Positions 1-8,364 are shown, numbered from the stretch's first letter. The stretch is DNA of 64,000 nt from Sporomusaceae bacterium UBA7701 (GCA_002482545.1 DLGF01000015.1:186001-250000), one strand, 5' to 3'. The notes: generated from the sequence alone by a model not told the origin. Numbers and translations are program-made.

Positions 1-91
1 TTTTCCTTCACCCGGCCGGCGCGCGGCCCTCCCCGGCGGCCGTGGCCCGCCCGGATATCTGGCTGAGAAGGGCTGCTCTTGGGAGGTCTGG

Positions 92-379
92 ATGATGGAA
101 GTGCTGCTTGTAGGCGCCGACAACTTAGGGGTTATTGATAAGAGACTGGCCGCCTACGGCGTAGCGAGCATCGCGCACGTGACCGGCCGGAATGTGATGG
201 AGCGCCGGAGATTAACCATTCCCGCCGAGACCGCCCTGGTCATCGTGCTGACGGATTTCGTCTGCCACCGTGTGGCCTTAAGTGTAAAAAAGCGGGCCAA
301 ACAGCAGGGCGTTCCGATTATTTTTGTAAAACGCTCCTGGGTGGCGATTGAGGAAAAAATCAGGCGGCTGGCAAGATGA
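92..379 (+). CDS. DUF2325 domain protein
   Basis: Small protein of 95 residues matching the DUF2325 family: an N-terminal Rossmann-like strand (VLLVGADNLG), a Thr/Arg-rich middle and a C-terminal VPIIFVKRSW strand. The function of DUF2325 proteins is not established. A ribosome binding site GGGAGG lies at 81-86. Two ATG codons follow it, at 92 and 95, and the second has the slightly better spacing, so the true protein may be 94 residues. It reads towards the SAM riboswitch operon, but the riboswitch has its own leader and I see no functional link. Confidence 0.8.
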   Translation: MMEVLLVGADNLGVIDKRLAAYGVASIAHVTGRNVMERRRLTIPAETALVIVLTDFVCHRVALSVKKRAKQQGVPIIFVKRSWVAIEEKIRRLAR

Positions 380-405
380 TAATAGCTCAATTGAATAGCC
401 GAACC

Positions 406-509
406 CTTCTTATCCAGAGCGGTCGAGGGACTGACCCGATGACACCCGGCAACCGGCGCGCAGGCGCGAGGTGCCAATTTCAGCAGGAGCAATCCTGGAA
501 GATGAGAAG
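406..509 (+). promoter_or_regulatory. SAM-I (S-box) riboswitch
   Basis: S-box aptamer. The order of conserved blocks is CTTATCCAGAG, GGTCGAGGGACTG, CCCGATGACACCCGGCAACC, the GGTGCCAATTT block and the closing GATGAGAAG. The 5' CTTCTTATC pairs with the 3' GATGAGAAG as P1. It binds S-adenosylmethionine and turns off the downstream operon by premature termination. The second copy at 4.9 kb is nearly identical in the core. Confidence 0.95.
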
Positions 510-524
510 AAAGGACCCGCCGCC

Positions 525-555
525 GGCGCCCTTTCTTCGGAAGGGCGCCTTTCCG
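525..555 (+). terminator. Riboswitch expression-platform terminator
   Basis: GGCGCCCTT pairs with AAGGGCGCC (525-533 and 541-549), followed by a short T-containing tail. It lies 15 nt after the SAM aptamer and should form when SAM is bound. The 165 nt from here to the MetQ start contain no recognisable gene. Confidence 0.8.
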
Positions 556-719
556 TTTCCGCAAGCTGAAGGGCACTTAAACCCGGCTGATCGGAATGAC
601 TGAAGGCCAGGGCGTCCTGCGGGGTTCCTTGGCCGCATTGGGCGCAGTTGGAGAAAGGGGGCGATTGGCGGAAGTGCAAATTCGAGCCGCTCGATATTAA
701 CAAGAAGTGAGGAGAAGAG

Positions 720-1544
720 ATGAAAAAGTTTGCTTCAGTATTGGCGATTGCCGGCCTCGCCGCCGTTCTCGTCGCCGGGTGCGGCGGCGATCCGAAGGCG
801 GGGCCCGCCCCGGAGGCAGTCGGGAAAAAGAGCATCAAGGTCGGCGTCACGGCGGGACCGCACGCCGAAATCATGGAAGCCGTGAAAACAGTGGCGGCCA
901 AGGACGGGCTGGATATTCAGATTGTCGAGTTCAGCGATTATATGACGCCGAATATCGCCTTGAACCAGGGGGACATCGACGCCAACAGCTATCAGCATCA
1001 GCCCTGGCTGGACAATCAGATCAAGGACCGGAATTATGAGATTGTTTCCATCGGCAAGACCGTCATCTTTCCGATGGGCATATACTCCAAAAAGGTCAAG
1101 AACATTTCCGAGCTAAGCAACGGCGCTACGGTCGCCATTCCCAACGACCCCAGCAACGGCGGCCGCGCACTGCTCATCCTGGAAAAGGCCAACCTGATCA
1201 AGCTCAAGCCCGGGGCCGGGATTAAGGCGACCGTGGCGGACATCGCCGATAATCCGAAAAACGTGAACATCAAAGAACTGGATGCCGCCCAGATTCCGCG
1301 GTCGCTGGACGATCTGGACGCCGCGGCGATCAACACCAATTACGCGATGGTGGCCGGCCTGGTTCCCACCCGGGACGCCATTGCCCTGGAAGACGCCGAT
1401 TCGCCCTATGCCAACCTGATCGCGGTGCGCACCAAGGATAAGGACGACCCGGTTTTCCAGAAGCTGCTCAAAGCCTACCGCTCCCCTGAAGTCAAGCAGT
1501 GGGTTGAAGAGAAGTACAAAGGGTCGTTTGTGCCAACCTGGTAA
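720..1544 (+). CDS. metQ: MetQ/NlpA-family methionine-type ABC substrate-binding lipoprotein
   Basis: Predicted surface lipoprotein of 274 residues, the solute receptor of a D/L-methionine (or related sulfur compound) ABC importer. The signal peptide ends in a lipobox with the modified Cys at residue 21 (LVAG-C). The NlpA/MetQ core follows, with IKVGVTAGPHAEIME, the NQGDIDANSYQHQPWL segment and the AAINTNYA ligand region. The start has GAGGAGAAG just upstream. It is the first gene of a SAM-riboswitch operon. Unusually, the partner ATPase (metN) and permease (metI) are not beside it, so they must be elsewhere or the receptor works with another importer. Confidence 0.9.
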   Translation: MKKFASVLAIAGLAAVLVAGCGGDPKAGPAPEAVGKKSIKVGVTAGPHAEIMEAVKTVAAKDGLDIQIVEFSDYMTPNIALNQGDIDANSYQHQPWLDNQIKDRNYEIVSIGKTVIFPMGIYSKKVKNISELSNGATVAIPNDPSNGGRALLILEKANLIKLKPGAGIKATVADIADNPKNVNIKELDAAQIPRSLDDLDAAAINTNYAMVAGLVPTRDAIALEDADSPYANLIAVRTKDKDDPVFQKLLKAYRSPEVKQWVEEKYKGSFVPTW

Positions 1545-1574
1545 CCGGGCGAAGGAGAAAGGAGGCTTGGAAGC

Positions 1575-2399
1575 ATGGTCACCAAGGAGACCATAAAGGA
1601 CTTCGCCCGCAGCCTGGGGGCCAGCCTGGCGGGCTTTGCCCCGGCTTCCCGCTGGGACGAGTTCAATGAAGTCGAGCGGTCCTACCGCCCGGCGGCCATC
1701 TGGCCGCAGGCCAAATCAGTCGTCGTTCTGGGGGTCCCGGTGCTCTTGCCGGTCGTGGAGTCGACTCCCTCGATCAATTATGCGGAACTGTATAGCACCA
1801 CCAATATTCTCCTGGACCAGATGGCCTACCGGCTGGCGCTTTTTCTGACCGAACAGGGGCACGGCTCCATCTTTCTGCCGCGGGACGCCTACGGCGACAT
1901 CGGCGTGCTGGTCCGAAAGCCGCTGGCGGCTTTCAGCCATGTGTTTGCCGCAAAATACGCCGGCCTCGGCACGATCGGCTACAGCCACGTCCTGCTGAAT
2001 GCGAAATACGGCCCGCGGGTGCGCTATGTATCGGTGTTCACCAGCCTGGAGCTGGAGCCGGACCCCCTTGTGGAAGAGGAACTCTGCACCAAGTGCCGGA
2101 TCTGCCAGAAGCTTTGCCCGTCCCAGGCTTTCACCACCCGGGACGATCAGCTCATCGCCGCCATGGACAAAAAAGCCTGTGCCGAGCATCATGCCCGGCT
2201 GAGACAGGAGCATCGCTACCCTTGCGGCATCTGCATCAAGGTTTGCCCGGTGGGGGACGACCGGAAACTATACGGCAGCAACGATGTCCGGCTTTATTTC
2301 GAGGAGAAGGAAGCCATTGAGGCCGATCCGGACGATCCTCGCTACGCCCGGTGGGTGCACCTGCGCCGGCACGGATCCAACGGGGAAAGGCTGTTCTAA
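1575..2399 (+). CDS. 4Fe-4S double-cluster protein, QueG-like C-terminal half
   Basis: Protein of 274 residues with two ferredoxin-type cysteine clusters. One is C171-x2-C174-x2-C177-x3-C181-P; the other is C217-x2-C220-x3-C224-P. The N-terminal half resembles the epoxyqueuosine-reductase-like fold of corrinoid and Fe-S proteins (SLGASLAGFAPASRW, KYAGLGTIGYSHVLLN). True QueG is longer and acts on tRNA. A short version inside a methionine/cysteine operon more likely has an electron-transfer or reductase role in sulfur metabolism, and the substrate cannot be told. A GGAGAAAGGAGG-like ribosome binding site precedes the ATG, 30 nt after the lipoprotein gene. Confidence 0.75.
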   Translation: MVTKETIKDFARSLGASLAGFAPASRWDEFNEVERSYRPAAIWPQAKSVVVLGVPVLLPVVESTPSINYAELYSTTNILLDQMAYRLALFLTEQGHGSIFLPRDAYGDIGVLVRKPLAAFSHVFAAKYAGLGTIGYSHVLLNAKYGPRVRYVSVFTSLELEPDPLVEEELCTKCRICQKLCPSQAFTTRDDQLIAAMDKKACAEHHARLRQEHRYPCGICIKVCPVGDDRKLYGSNDVRLYFEEKEAIEADPDDPRYARWVHLRRHGSNGERLF

Positions 2400-2418
2400 G
2401 ACAGGGAGGGAAGAAACA

Positions 2419-3540
2419 ATGCGGATTGAAACAGAAGCAATCCATCTGGGGCACGAGATTGATCCCCGGACGGGGGCGATTGCACCTCCGATCTATCTGA
2501 CTACAACCTTCGAAAGGGACCCGGACGGCGCCTACCCGAAAGGCTATATCTATTCCCGCTGGGACAACCCGAACCGCAGCAGTCTTGAAAGCGCCGCCGC
2601 CGGGCTGGAAAAGGGCGAAGCGGCAGCGGCCTTCTCATCGGGGCTCGCCGCCATCGCGGCGCTTTTCCAGACCCTCGCGGCCGGCGACCATGTGGTGGCG
2701 TCGCAGGACCTGTATCACGGGACGACCAGGCTGCTGCGGGAGATTTACGGTCCCTGGGGGCTGGAGGTATCCTTTGTCGATGCCACGGATTCCGAACAGG
2801 TAGCCGCCGCTCTGCGCAGGAACACCAAGCTGATATTTCTCGAAACGCCGTCCAACCCCACCCTGAAAATAACCGATATCCGGAAAACTGTGGAAATCGC
2901 CCGGTCCGTAGGGGCCCGGACCGCCTTCGACAACACCTGGGCCACCCCGGTAGCGCAGCGACCCTTGGAGCTGGGCGCCGACCTGGTGGTCCATTCCACC
3001 ACGAAATATTTCGGCGGGCATAGCGACGTTCTGAGCGGGATTGTCGTCGGCAAACGGGACGACGATTTCTTCCGGCGGTTGAAACTCATCCAGCAGATCG
3101 GCGGCGCCGTGCCTTCGCCCTTCGACTGCTGGCTGGTGCTCAGGGGCTTGCAGACAATGCCGTGCCGGGTTAGGAATCAGGCGGAGAATGCCCGCAGCAT
3201 TGCGGAATATCTGAACAGGCATCCCCAGGTCGAACGGGTGTATTACCCCGGCCTCAAAAGCCACCCCGGCCATGATGTGGCCGCCGGCCAAATGAGCGGT
3301 TTCGGCGCGATGCTGTCCTTCCAGGTCCGCGGGGACCGGCAAGCGGCCCTGGCAGCGGCCGCCAAGGTGCGGATCATCAAGCGGGCGACCAGCCTGGGCG
3401 GGGTGGAAAGCCTGATTGAGCACCGCGCCTCCATCGAAGGGCCGGCGAGCAAGACGCCCGACAATCTGCTGCGATTTTCGGTAGGTTTGGAAAACGCCGC
3501 CGACCTGATCGAAGATCTTGACAACGCCCTAAGGGTTTGA
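2419..3540 (+). CDS. Cystathionine gamma-synthase/gamma-lyase family PLP enzyme
   Basis: PLP-dependent enzyme of 373 residues in the Cys/Met metabolism family (fold type I). The internal aldimine Lys is about residue 196 in HSTTKYFGGH. Other family signatures are YSRWDNPNR, FSSGLAAIAALF, ETPSNPTLKI and the C-terminal SLGGVESLIEH. The start is the ATG after GGGAGGGAAGAAAC; a longer reading frame upstream overlaps the preceding gene and lacks a good ribosome binding site. It is likely to be a cystathionine gamma-synthase or O-acylhomoserine sulfhydrylase-like enzyme, but lyases share all these motifs. It lies in the SAM-riboswitch operon, 20 nt after the Fe-S gene and 1 nt before the M20 gene. 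Confidence 0.85.
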   Translation: MRIETEAIHLGHEIDPRTGAIAPPIYLTTTFERDPDGAYPKGYIYSRWDNPNRSSLESAAAGLEKGEAAAAFSSGLAAIAALFQTLAAGDHVVASQDLYHGTTRLLREIYGPWGLEVSFVDATDSEQVAAALRRNTKLIFLETPSNPTLKITDIRKTVEIARSVGARTAFDNTWATPVAQRPLELGADLVVHSTTKYFGGHSDVLSGIVVGKRDDDFFRRLKLIQQIGGAVPSPFDCWLVLRGLQTMPCRVRNQAENARSIAEYLNRHPQVERVYYPGLKSHPGHDVAAGQMSGFGAMLSFQVRGDRQAALAAAAKVRIIKRATSLGGVESLIEHRASIEGPASKTPDNLLRFSVGLENAADLIEDLDNALRV

Positions 3541-3541
3541 C

Positions 3542-4711
3542 ATGATCGACTTCTGGCAAGAAGCGCGACTGCTGCGGCCGATATTGACGCATATCCGGCG
3601 GGAGTTGCACCAGTACCCCGAGCTGGGCTGGCGGGAGATCCGGGCAACCCAGCTGATCGAGGAGCAGCTGCACAGATTGGGGGCACAGATCGTCCCGTGG
3701 GGCAGCATGACCGGCGCGGTCGGGCTTTTGCAGGGCGCGCGCCCCGGCCGGACGGTCGCGCTGCGGGCCGATATCGACGCGCTGCCGCTGGAGGAACATA
3801 ACGTTGCGCCTTACCGGTCGCAACGAAAAGGCATCATGCATGCCTGCGGCCATGACGGGCACGTGGCCTGCGCGCTGGGCGCGGCGATGCTCCTGGCCGA
3901 ACACGCCAGGCTCTGGCGGGGGACGGTGAAATTGATTTTCCAGCCGGCGGAAGAAACCGGGGGCGGGGCTGAGCTGCTTATTGGCCGGGACGTTCTCCAC
4001 AACCCCGAGGTGAGCGCCATTTTCGCCCTGCACTGCCAGCCGGAGCTCCCGACCGGCTATATCGGGCTAAGGGAAGGCGCTTTAATGGCTGCCAATGATT
4101 TTATCGACATCACCATTACCGGGAAGAGCGGGCACGGGGCGCTTCCCCACCGCGCCCGGGACCCCATTGCAGCCTCCGCGGCCATCCTCCAGGCCCTGGC
4201 CAATCTGCACTTCCGCGGCATCGACCCGCTGCAGGCGGCGGTCATTTCCTTCGGAAAGATCAACGGAGGCACCGCCCGTAACATCATCCCGAACGCGGTC
4301 GAAATGGAAGGTACGATCCGGACGCTTGAACCGGCCTTGCGCACCGCTCTGCTGCCTCAGGTAGCCGACCTGATCGGGCAGGTTGCCGCCGCCTACGGGA
4401 CAGAAGCGACGGCGAGCTTTCCCAGGCATTTTCCGGCCGTGATCAATCCGGCCGGACTCGCCGGCTTTTGCCGGCGGTCCCTGGCCGGCACCGAGGCTAA
4501 GCTGGCAGCCTCCGAGCCGGTCATGCTGACGGAGGATTTCGCGCTGTTTCAGCAAAAAATACCGGGAGTTCTGCTGTGGCTGGGGGTCGGAAACCGGGAA
4601 AAAGGGCTGACTCATCCCCTGCACAGCGACAGGTTTGATCTGGACGAGGACGCCCTGGCCTTTGGGACGGCGGCCCTGGCCAAGCTGGCTTTCGATTACC
4701 TGGACGATTGA
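3542..4711 (+). CDS. M20-family amidohydrolase (N-acyl amino acid deacylase type)
   Basis: Metallopeptidase-fold hydrolase of 389 residues. Metal-site motifs include MHACGHDGHVA (about residues 100-110), QPAEETGGGAE and ALHCQPELPTG. The lid domain has GKSGHGALPHRARDP and the C-terminal half has MLTEDFA. The family cleaves the amide of hippurate, N-acetyl-diaminopimelate, N-acetylcysteine or IAA-amino acids. The tight linkage to a SAM-regulated cystathionine enzyme and a MetQ lipoprotein suggests release of a sulfur amino acid from an N-acylated form, by analogy with deacylases in Bacillus sulfur operons. The substrate is inferred. It is the last gene of the operon, with a terminator 70 nt downstream. 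Confidence 0.85.
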   Translation: MIDFWQEARLLRPILTHIRRELHQYPELGWREIRATQLIEEQLHRLGAQIVPWGSMTGAVGLLQGARPGRTVALRADIDALPLEEHNVAPYRSQRKGIMHACGHDGHVACALGAAMLLAEHARLWRGTVKLIFQPAEETGGGAELLIGRDVLHNPEVSAIFALHCQPELPTGYIGLREGALMAANDFIDITITGKSGHGALPHRARDPIAASAAILQALANLHFRGIDPLQAAVISFGKINGGTARNIIPNAVEMEGTIRTLEPALRTALLPQVADLIGQVAAAYGTEATASFPRHFPAVINPAGLAGFCRRSLAGTEAKLAASEPVMLTEDFALFQQKIPGVLLWLGVGNREKGLTHPLHSDRFDLDEDALAFGTAALAKLAFDYLDD

Positions 4712-4782
4712 GGGATGGTGCGGGGAAAGCATTCACGTAAAAATTTGTTTGCGTCTCCAAGGGAAGCCAAGGCCAAGCGTGA

Positions 4783-4813
4783 GGAGCACCCGGCGGCTGG
4801 GTTGCTCCTTTTC
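4783..4813 (+). terminator. Intrinsic terminator of the first sulfur operon
   Basis: GGAGCACC pairs with GGTTGCTCC around a GGCGGCT-containing loop, followed by TTTTCC. It lies between the M20 gene and the next promoter. Confidence 0.75.
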
Positions 4814-4850
4814 CGGCGGCGGCAATAGACGGCGGTTTATATTCCGAGTA

Positions 4851-4879
4851 TTGACAGGTATATGCCCACATGATATTAT
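4851..4879 (+). promoter_or_regulatory. Sigma-A promoter of the second SAM-riboswitch transcript
   Basis: A perfect -35 TTGACA and a -10 TATTAT separated by 17 nt. The start point should fall near 4886, about 15 nt before the S-box P1 helix. Confidence 0.85.
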
Positions 4880-4900
4880 TGTTGCAATTTCATAGTTCAA

Positions 4901-5006
4901 CTTCTTATCCAGAGTGGTCGAGGGACTGGCCCGATGACACCCGGCAACCGGCGCTTAGGCGCGAGGTGCTAATTCCAGCAGGCTGAACGGCCTGAGAGAT
5001 AAGAGG
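4901..5006 (+). promoter_or_regulatory. SAM-I (S-box) riboswitch, second copy
   Basis: It has the same block order as the first copy: CTTATCCAGAG, GGTCGAGGGACTGG, CCCGATGACACCCGGCAACC and GAGGTGCTAATTCC. An extended last helix follows, then GAGATAAGAG pairing back to CTTCTTATC. The P3 loop differs from copy one (GCGCTTAGGCGC against GCGCGCAGGCGC) while its stem pairing is kept, which is good evidence of a functional RNA. Confidence 0.95.
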
Positions 5007-5023
5007 AAGCAGCGGCGCGGAAG

Positions 5024-5052
5024 CCCCTTTCCTCTGGAAAGGGGTATTTTAT
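5024..5052 (+). terminator. Riboswitch expression-platform terminator
   Basis: CCCCTTTCC pairs with GGAAAGGGG around a TCT loop, followed by TATTTTATTT. It sits directly upstream of the ribosome binding site of the next gene. Confidence 0.85.
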
Positions 5053-5083
5053 TTCACTGAGGATGACAAAGGGAGGCATTGCA

Positions 5084-6217
5084 ATGAAGATCACGTCCAA
5101 AATCGTTCATGTCGGCGGCTGTACCGACGAAAAAACCGGCGCCATCAGCACCCCCATCTACCAGACAGCGACCTTCCGCCACCCGGCTTTGGGCCAGAGC
5201 ACCGGTTTCGATTACACCCGCACCAAAAACCCCACCCGCATGGCTGCTGAAGAGGCCATCGCCCTCCTGGAAGAAGGGGCCGGGGGCTGCGCATTTTCCT
5301 CAGGAATGGCGGCGGTCACGGCGGTGCTTATGCTGTACAACAGCGGCGACCACCTGGCGGTCGTGTCGGACTGTTACGGGGGGACCTACCGGGTGCTGGA
5401 CAAGGTATTCAGCCGGCTGGGCCTGAGCGTTACCTTCGCCGATACCAGCGACGTCCGGACGGTGGCGGCGGCGGTCACGCCGGCCACCAAGGGGATTCTG
5501 GTGGAAACGCCGACCAATCCGCTGATGAAGATCGCCGATATCCGCGGCATTGTCGCGCTGGCGCGCCGGCACGGCCTGCACACCATCGTGGACAACACTT
5601 TCCTCACCCCCTATTTTCAGCGGCCGCTGACCCTGGGGGCGGACCTTGTCATCCACAGCGGCACCAAGTATCTCGCCGGTCATAATGACCTGCTGTGCGG
5701 GCTGGTGGCGGCCCGGGAGAAGGAACTGGCCGACCGGGTTGCCTTCATCCAGAATTCCACGGGAGGCGTCCTCAGCCCCGGTGACAGCTGGCTGCTTATC
5801 CGGGGAATCAAAACCCTGGCCCTTCGCATGGACAAACATGACAGCAACGCCCGGCAAATCGCCGAGTGGCTGGTCCGCCACCCGCGGATTTCCGCAGTTC
5901 ACTATCCCGGGCTGGACGGCCATCCGGGCAAGGAGCTCCACGATTCCCAAGCTTCCGGCTATGGGGGCATGCTGGCTTTTGAAGTGGACGAGGCCGCGCT
6001 TGCGCCCCGGATACTGAGCCGGGTGAAACTGGTGAAATTTGCGGAAAGCCTGGGGGGCGTCGAGTCGCTGATTACTTTTCCGGCGGTGCAGACCCATGCC
6101 GATATTCCGCCGGCCCTGCGGGAGGAACTGGGCATCACCGACAGACTGCTCAGACTGTCGGTCGGCATTGAGGACGCTGGGGATATTATCGCCGATTTGG
6201 CGCAGGCGATAATCTGA
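5084..6217 (+). CDS. Cystathionine gamma-lyase/synthase family PLP enzyme (MetI/MccB type)
   Basis: PLP enzyme of 377 residues. The aldimine Lys is about residue 195 in HSGTKYLAGHNDLL. Also present are DYTRTKNPTR, FSSGMAAVTAVL, ETPTNPLMKIADI and the C-terminal TFPAVQTHADIP followed by RLLRLSVGIED. That C-terminal form is typical of MetI/MccB cystathionine synthases and lyases. The start is the ATG eight nt after GGGAGG (5071-5076). It is alone behind its own SAM riboswitch. With the downstream cysK-type gene it could run homocysteine-to-cysteine conversion or the forward pathway; sequence alone does not settle the direction. Confidence 0.88.
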   Translation: MKITSKIVHVGGCTDEKTGAISTPIYQTATFRHPALGQSTGFDYTRTKNPTRMAAEEAIALLEEGAGGCAFSSGMAAVTAVLMLYNSGDHLAVVSDCYGGTYRVLDKVFSRLGLSVTFADTSDVRTVAAAVTPATKGILVETPTNPLMKIADIRGIVALARRHGLHTIVDNTFLTPYFQRPLTLGADLVIHSGTKYLAGHNDLLCGLVAAREKELADRVAFIQNSTGGVLSPGDSWLLIRGIKTLALRMDKHDSNARQIAEWLVRHPRISAVHYPGLDGHPGKELHDSQASGYGGMLAFEVDEAALAPRILSRVKLVKFAESLGGVESLITFPAVQTHADIPPALREELGITDRLLRLSVGIEDAGDIIADLAQAII

Positions 6218-6234
6218 AACCGCCGGGATTTCGA

Positions 6235-6264
6235 TTGACGCGGACCGGCTGTTCATGATAAACT
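6235..6264 (+). promoter_or_regulatory. Promoter of the larE-cysK transcript
   Basis: TTGACG, then an 18-nt spacer, then TAAACT, starting 18 nt after the preceding stop codon. The transcript would begin with an 80-nt leader that ends in the terminator hairpin listed next. Confidence 0.6.
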
Positions 6265-6302
6265 GGATTAAATTAAATATGTAAGCTGATCAGAAGACTG
6301 AA

Positions 6303-6347
6303 GGCTAAGAATTATCCTCCCACAGGATGGTTTCTTAGTCTTTTTTA
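6303..6347 (+). terminator. Leader terminator/attenuator before larE
   Basis: GGCTAAGAA pairs with TTTCTTAGTC and ATCCT pairs with AGGAT, around a short CCCAC loop, followed by TTTTTTATT. It lies downstream of the 6235 promoter, so it can act as an attenuator of larE-cysK as well as a terminator for the gene before it. No known riboswitch or T-box consensus was recognised in the leader. Confidence 0.7.
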
Positions 6348-6465
6348 TTAACGGAAAGTCGATGGGGGGAATAGAGCCCGCCCGCTCCGGCATCCGACCG
6401 TCCCGGCTAGGGATGCGCAAGCCGGGGAAAAATAGCTGCTGCCGGCGCAAACAAAATCCACGGAG

Positions 6466-7293
6466 GTGAGACTGATTCCGGACCTTGAAACAAAGCTGAG
6501 GGATCTGAATAAAATCCTGGTTGATTTGAAAAGCGCCGTCATTGGTTTTTCCGGCGGTGCGGACAGCACCTTTCTGGCGGCCGCGGCTCACCGGGCGCTG
6601 GGTGGCGGAGCAATAGCGATTACCGCCTATTCGGCCACCTTGCCGGAGAGCGAAAAAGAAGAAGCCGTCGCCCTGGCGGCGCAAGTCGGCATTCGCCATG
6701 TGCTGCTGTACAATAGTGAGCTGGATAGTCCCGATTTTGTCCGCAACGATGGCGACCGATGCTACTACTGCAAAAAGGGGCGGTTCGGGGCGCTGGCGGA
6801 CTGGGCGGCTGAACACGGATTCGAATGGGTGCTGGAAGGCTCCAACGCGGACGACCGGTCGGATTACCGGCCGGGGCTGCGGGCGGTGACCGAGTTGCCC
6901 ACGGTACGGAGCCCGCTCCTGGAGGCGGAGCTTTCCAAGCAGGATATCCGGGATTTGTCGAAGAATTGGGGATTGCCCACCTGGGACAAACCCAGCGCCG
7001 CCTGCCTGTCCTCCCGGGTAGCCTACGGGCAGGCTGTGACCAAGGAAAACCTGGGCCAAATCGAGAAAGCCGAAGCTTTTCTGAAACGCTACTGCAAAGG
7101 GCAGGTGCGGGTCAGGCACCACGGCCGGCTGGCCCGGATCGAAGTAGCGCCTGAAGAAATCCCGGTTCTGACGGAGCCGGCGGCGGCGAACGAGGTGGCG
7201 GCGGCCCTCAGAAAACTGGGTTTTGCCTTTGTGACCCTTGATCTCGCGGGGTATCACATGGGCAGCATGAATCGATTGCTGGAAACAAAATAA
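6466..7293 (+). CDS. larE: LarE-type ATP-dependent sulfur transferase
   Basis: Protein of 275 residues of the PP-loop ATPase family. LarE adenylates and thiolates pyridinium dicarboxylate precursors of the nickel-pincer cofactor of lactate racemase. The P-loop SGGADS is at residues 29-34, followed by a CYYC pair near residue 102 and PSAACLSSR near residue 180. Three cysteines in these places fit the Fe-S type of LarE rather than the single sacrificial-Cys type, but this is inferred. The GTG at 6466 overlaps the only ribosome binding site, GGAGG at 6462-6466. Initiation may therefore really occur at CTG 6472 or ATT 6475. No larA, larB or larC is in view. cysK follows 17 nt downstream. Confidence 0.85.
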   Translation: MRLIPDLETKLRDLNKILVDLKSAVIGFSGGADSTFLAAAAHRALGGGAIAITAYSATLPESEKEEAVALAAQVGIRHVLLYNSELDSPDFVRNDGDRCYYCKKGRFGALADWAAEHGFEWVLEGSNADDRSDYRPGLRAVTELPTVRSPLLEAELSKQDIRDLSKNWGLPTWDKPSAACLSSRVAYGQAVTKENLGQIEKAEAFLKRYCKGQVRVRHHGRLARIEVAPEEIPVLTEPAAANEVAAALRKLGFAFVTLDLAGYHMGSMNRLLETK

Positions 7294-7310
7294 ACAGGAG
7301 GTTGGACAAG

Positions 7311-8246
7311 ATGGCTAAAATAGCAAAGAAATTGACCGATCTGATCGGCAACACTCCCCTGCTGGAGCTGGGCAATTACGGCAAGGAACAGGGACTGCCG
7401 GCGACGCTGCTGGCCAAACTGGAGTATTTCAATCCGCTCAGCAGCGTCAAGGACCGCATCGGCTACGCCATGATCCAGGATGCGGAGAACAAGGGGCTTA
7501 TCAATAAAGATACGGTGATCATCGAGCCGACGAGCGGCAATACCGGCATTGCCCTGGCCTTCGTGGCCGCCGCCAAAGGCTACCGCCTCATCCTCACCAT
7601 GCCGGAGACCATGAGCATCGAACGGCGGACGCTGCTGAAAGCGCTGGGAGCGGAGCTGGTGCTCACCCCGGGGCCGGAAGGCATGAAGGGGGCGGTTCGC
7701 CGGGCCGAGGAACTGGCGGCGGAAACGCCGAATTCCTTTGTTCCCCAGCAGTTCAATAATCCGGCCAATCCGGAGATTCACCGCCAAACCACGGCGGAAG
7801 AAATCTGGAAAGACACCGACGGCCAGGTGGACATTTTTGTCAGCGGCGTGGGCACCGGCGGCACCGTCACCGGGGTGGGGGAGGTCCTCAAGCAGCGGAA
7901 CCCGGCTGTAAAAATCATCGCCGTCGAGCCCTCCGACTCGCCCGTCCTTTCCGGCGGCAACCCGGGGCCCCACCGGATTCAGGGCATTGGCCCCGGATTT
8001 GTGCCTGATGTTCTGAACCTCAAGACCGTGGATGAAATCTTCACAGTCAAAAATGAGGAAGCCTTCGACACCGCCCGCAAACTGGCCAGAACCGAAGGGC
8101 TGCTGGTCGGCATATCGAGCGGCGCGGCCGTCTTCGCGGCCACCCAGGTGGCGGCCCGGCCCGAGAATAAAGGGAAAACAATCGTTGCGCTGCTGCCGGA
8201 TACCGGCGAGCGGTATCTCTCGACGCCGCTGTTCGAACAGCAGTAG
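7311..8246 (+). CDS. cysK: Cysteine synthase (O-acetylserine sulfhydrylase)
   Basis: PLP enzyme of 311 residues that makes L-cysteine from O-acetylserine and sulfide. Visible motifs are the PLP-Lys region NPLSSVKDRIGYAM, the phosphate-binding EPTSGNTGIALAF, GTGGTVTG and the substrate-loop segment GISSGAA. The start is the ATG nine nt after CAGGAGG; a TTG at 7302 is too close to it. It is co-transcribed with larE and follows the SAM-regulated cystathionine enzyme, completing a sulfur amino acid block. A CBS-like role using serine is possible, since CysK homologues in reverse transsulfuration look alike. Confidence 0.93.
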   Translation: MAKIAKKLTDLIGNTPLLELGNYGKEQGLPATLLAKLEYFNPLSSVKDRIGYAMIQDAENKGLINKDTVIIEPTSGNTGIALAFVAAAKGYRLILTMPETMSIERRTLLKALGAELVLTPGPEGMKGAVRRAEELAAETPNSFVPQQFNNPANPEIHRQTTAEEIWKDTDGQVDIFVSGVGTGGTVTGVGEVLKQRNPAVKIIAVEPSDSPVLSGGNPGPHRIQGIGPGFVPDVLNLKTVDEIFTVKNEEAFDTARKLARTEGLLVGISSGAAVFAATQVAARPENKGKTIVALLPDTGERYLSTPLFEQQ

Positions 8247-8335
8247 TTGCCTGCGCTTTATCCGGCCCTAAGGCGGAAGAGCCGGCCTTCGCCAATTTGT
8301 TTGGCAAGGCCACGGCAAACCGGCGGGCAAATATC

Positions 8336-8364
8336 TTGACAAATACCGAACCGTATTTTACAAT
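8336..8364 (+). promoter_or_regulatory. Sigma-A promoter of the Mn-riboswitch transcript
   Basis: TTGACA, a 17-nt spacer, then TACAAT. The predicted start near 8371 lies just before the riboswitch P1 region. Confidence 0.88.

Noticed and set aside
2284..2418. A 45-codon N-terminal extension of the cystathionine-family enzyme
   Set aside because: It overlaps the end of the Fe-S protein gene, has no ribosome binding site, and is absent from the family. The ATG at 2419 has a good site and the typical N-terminus.
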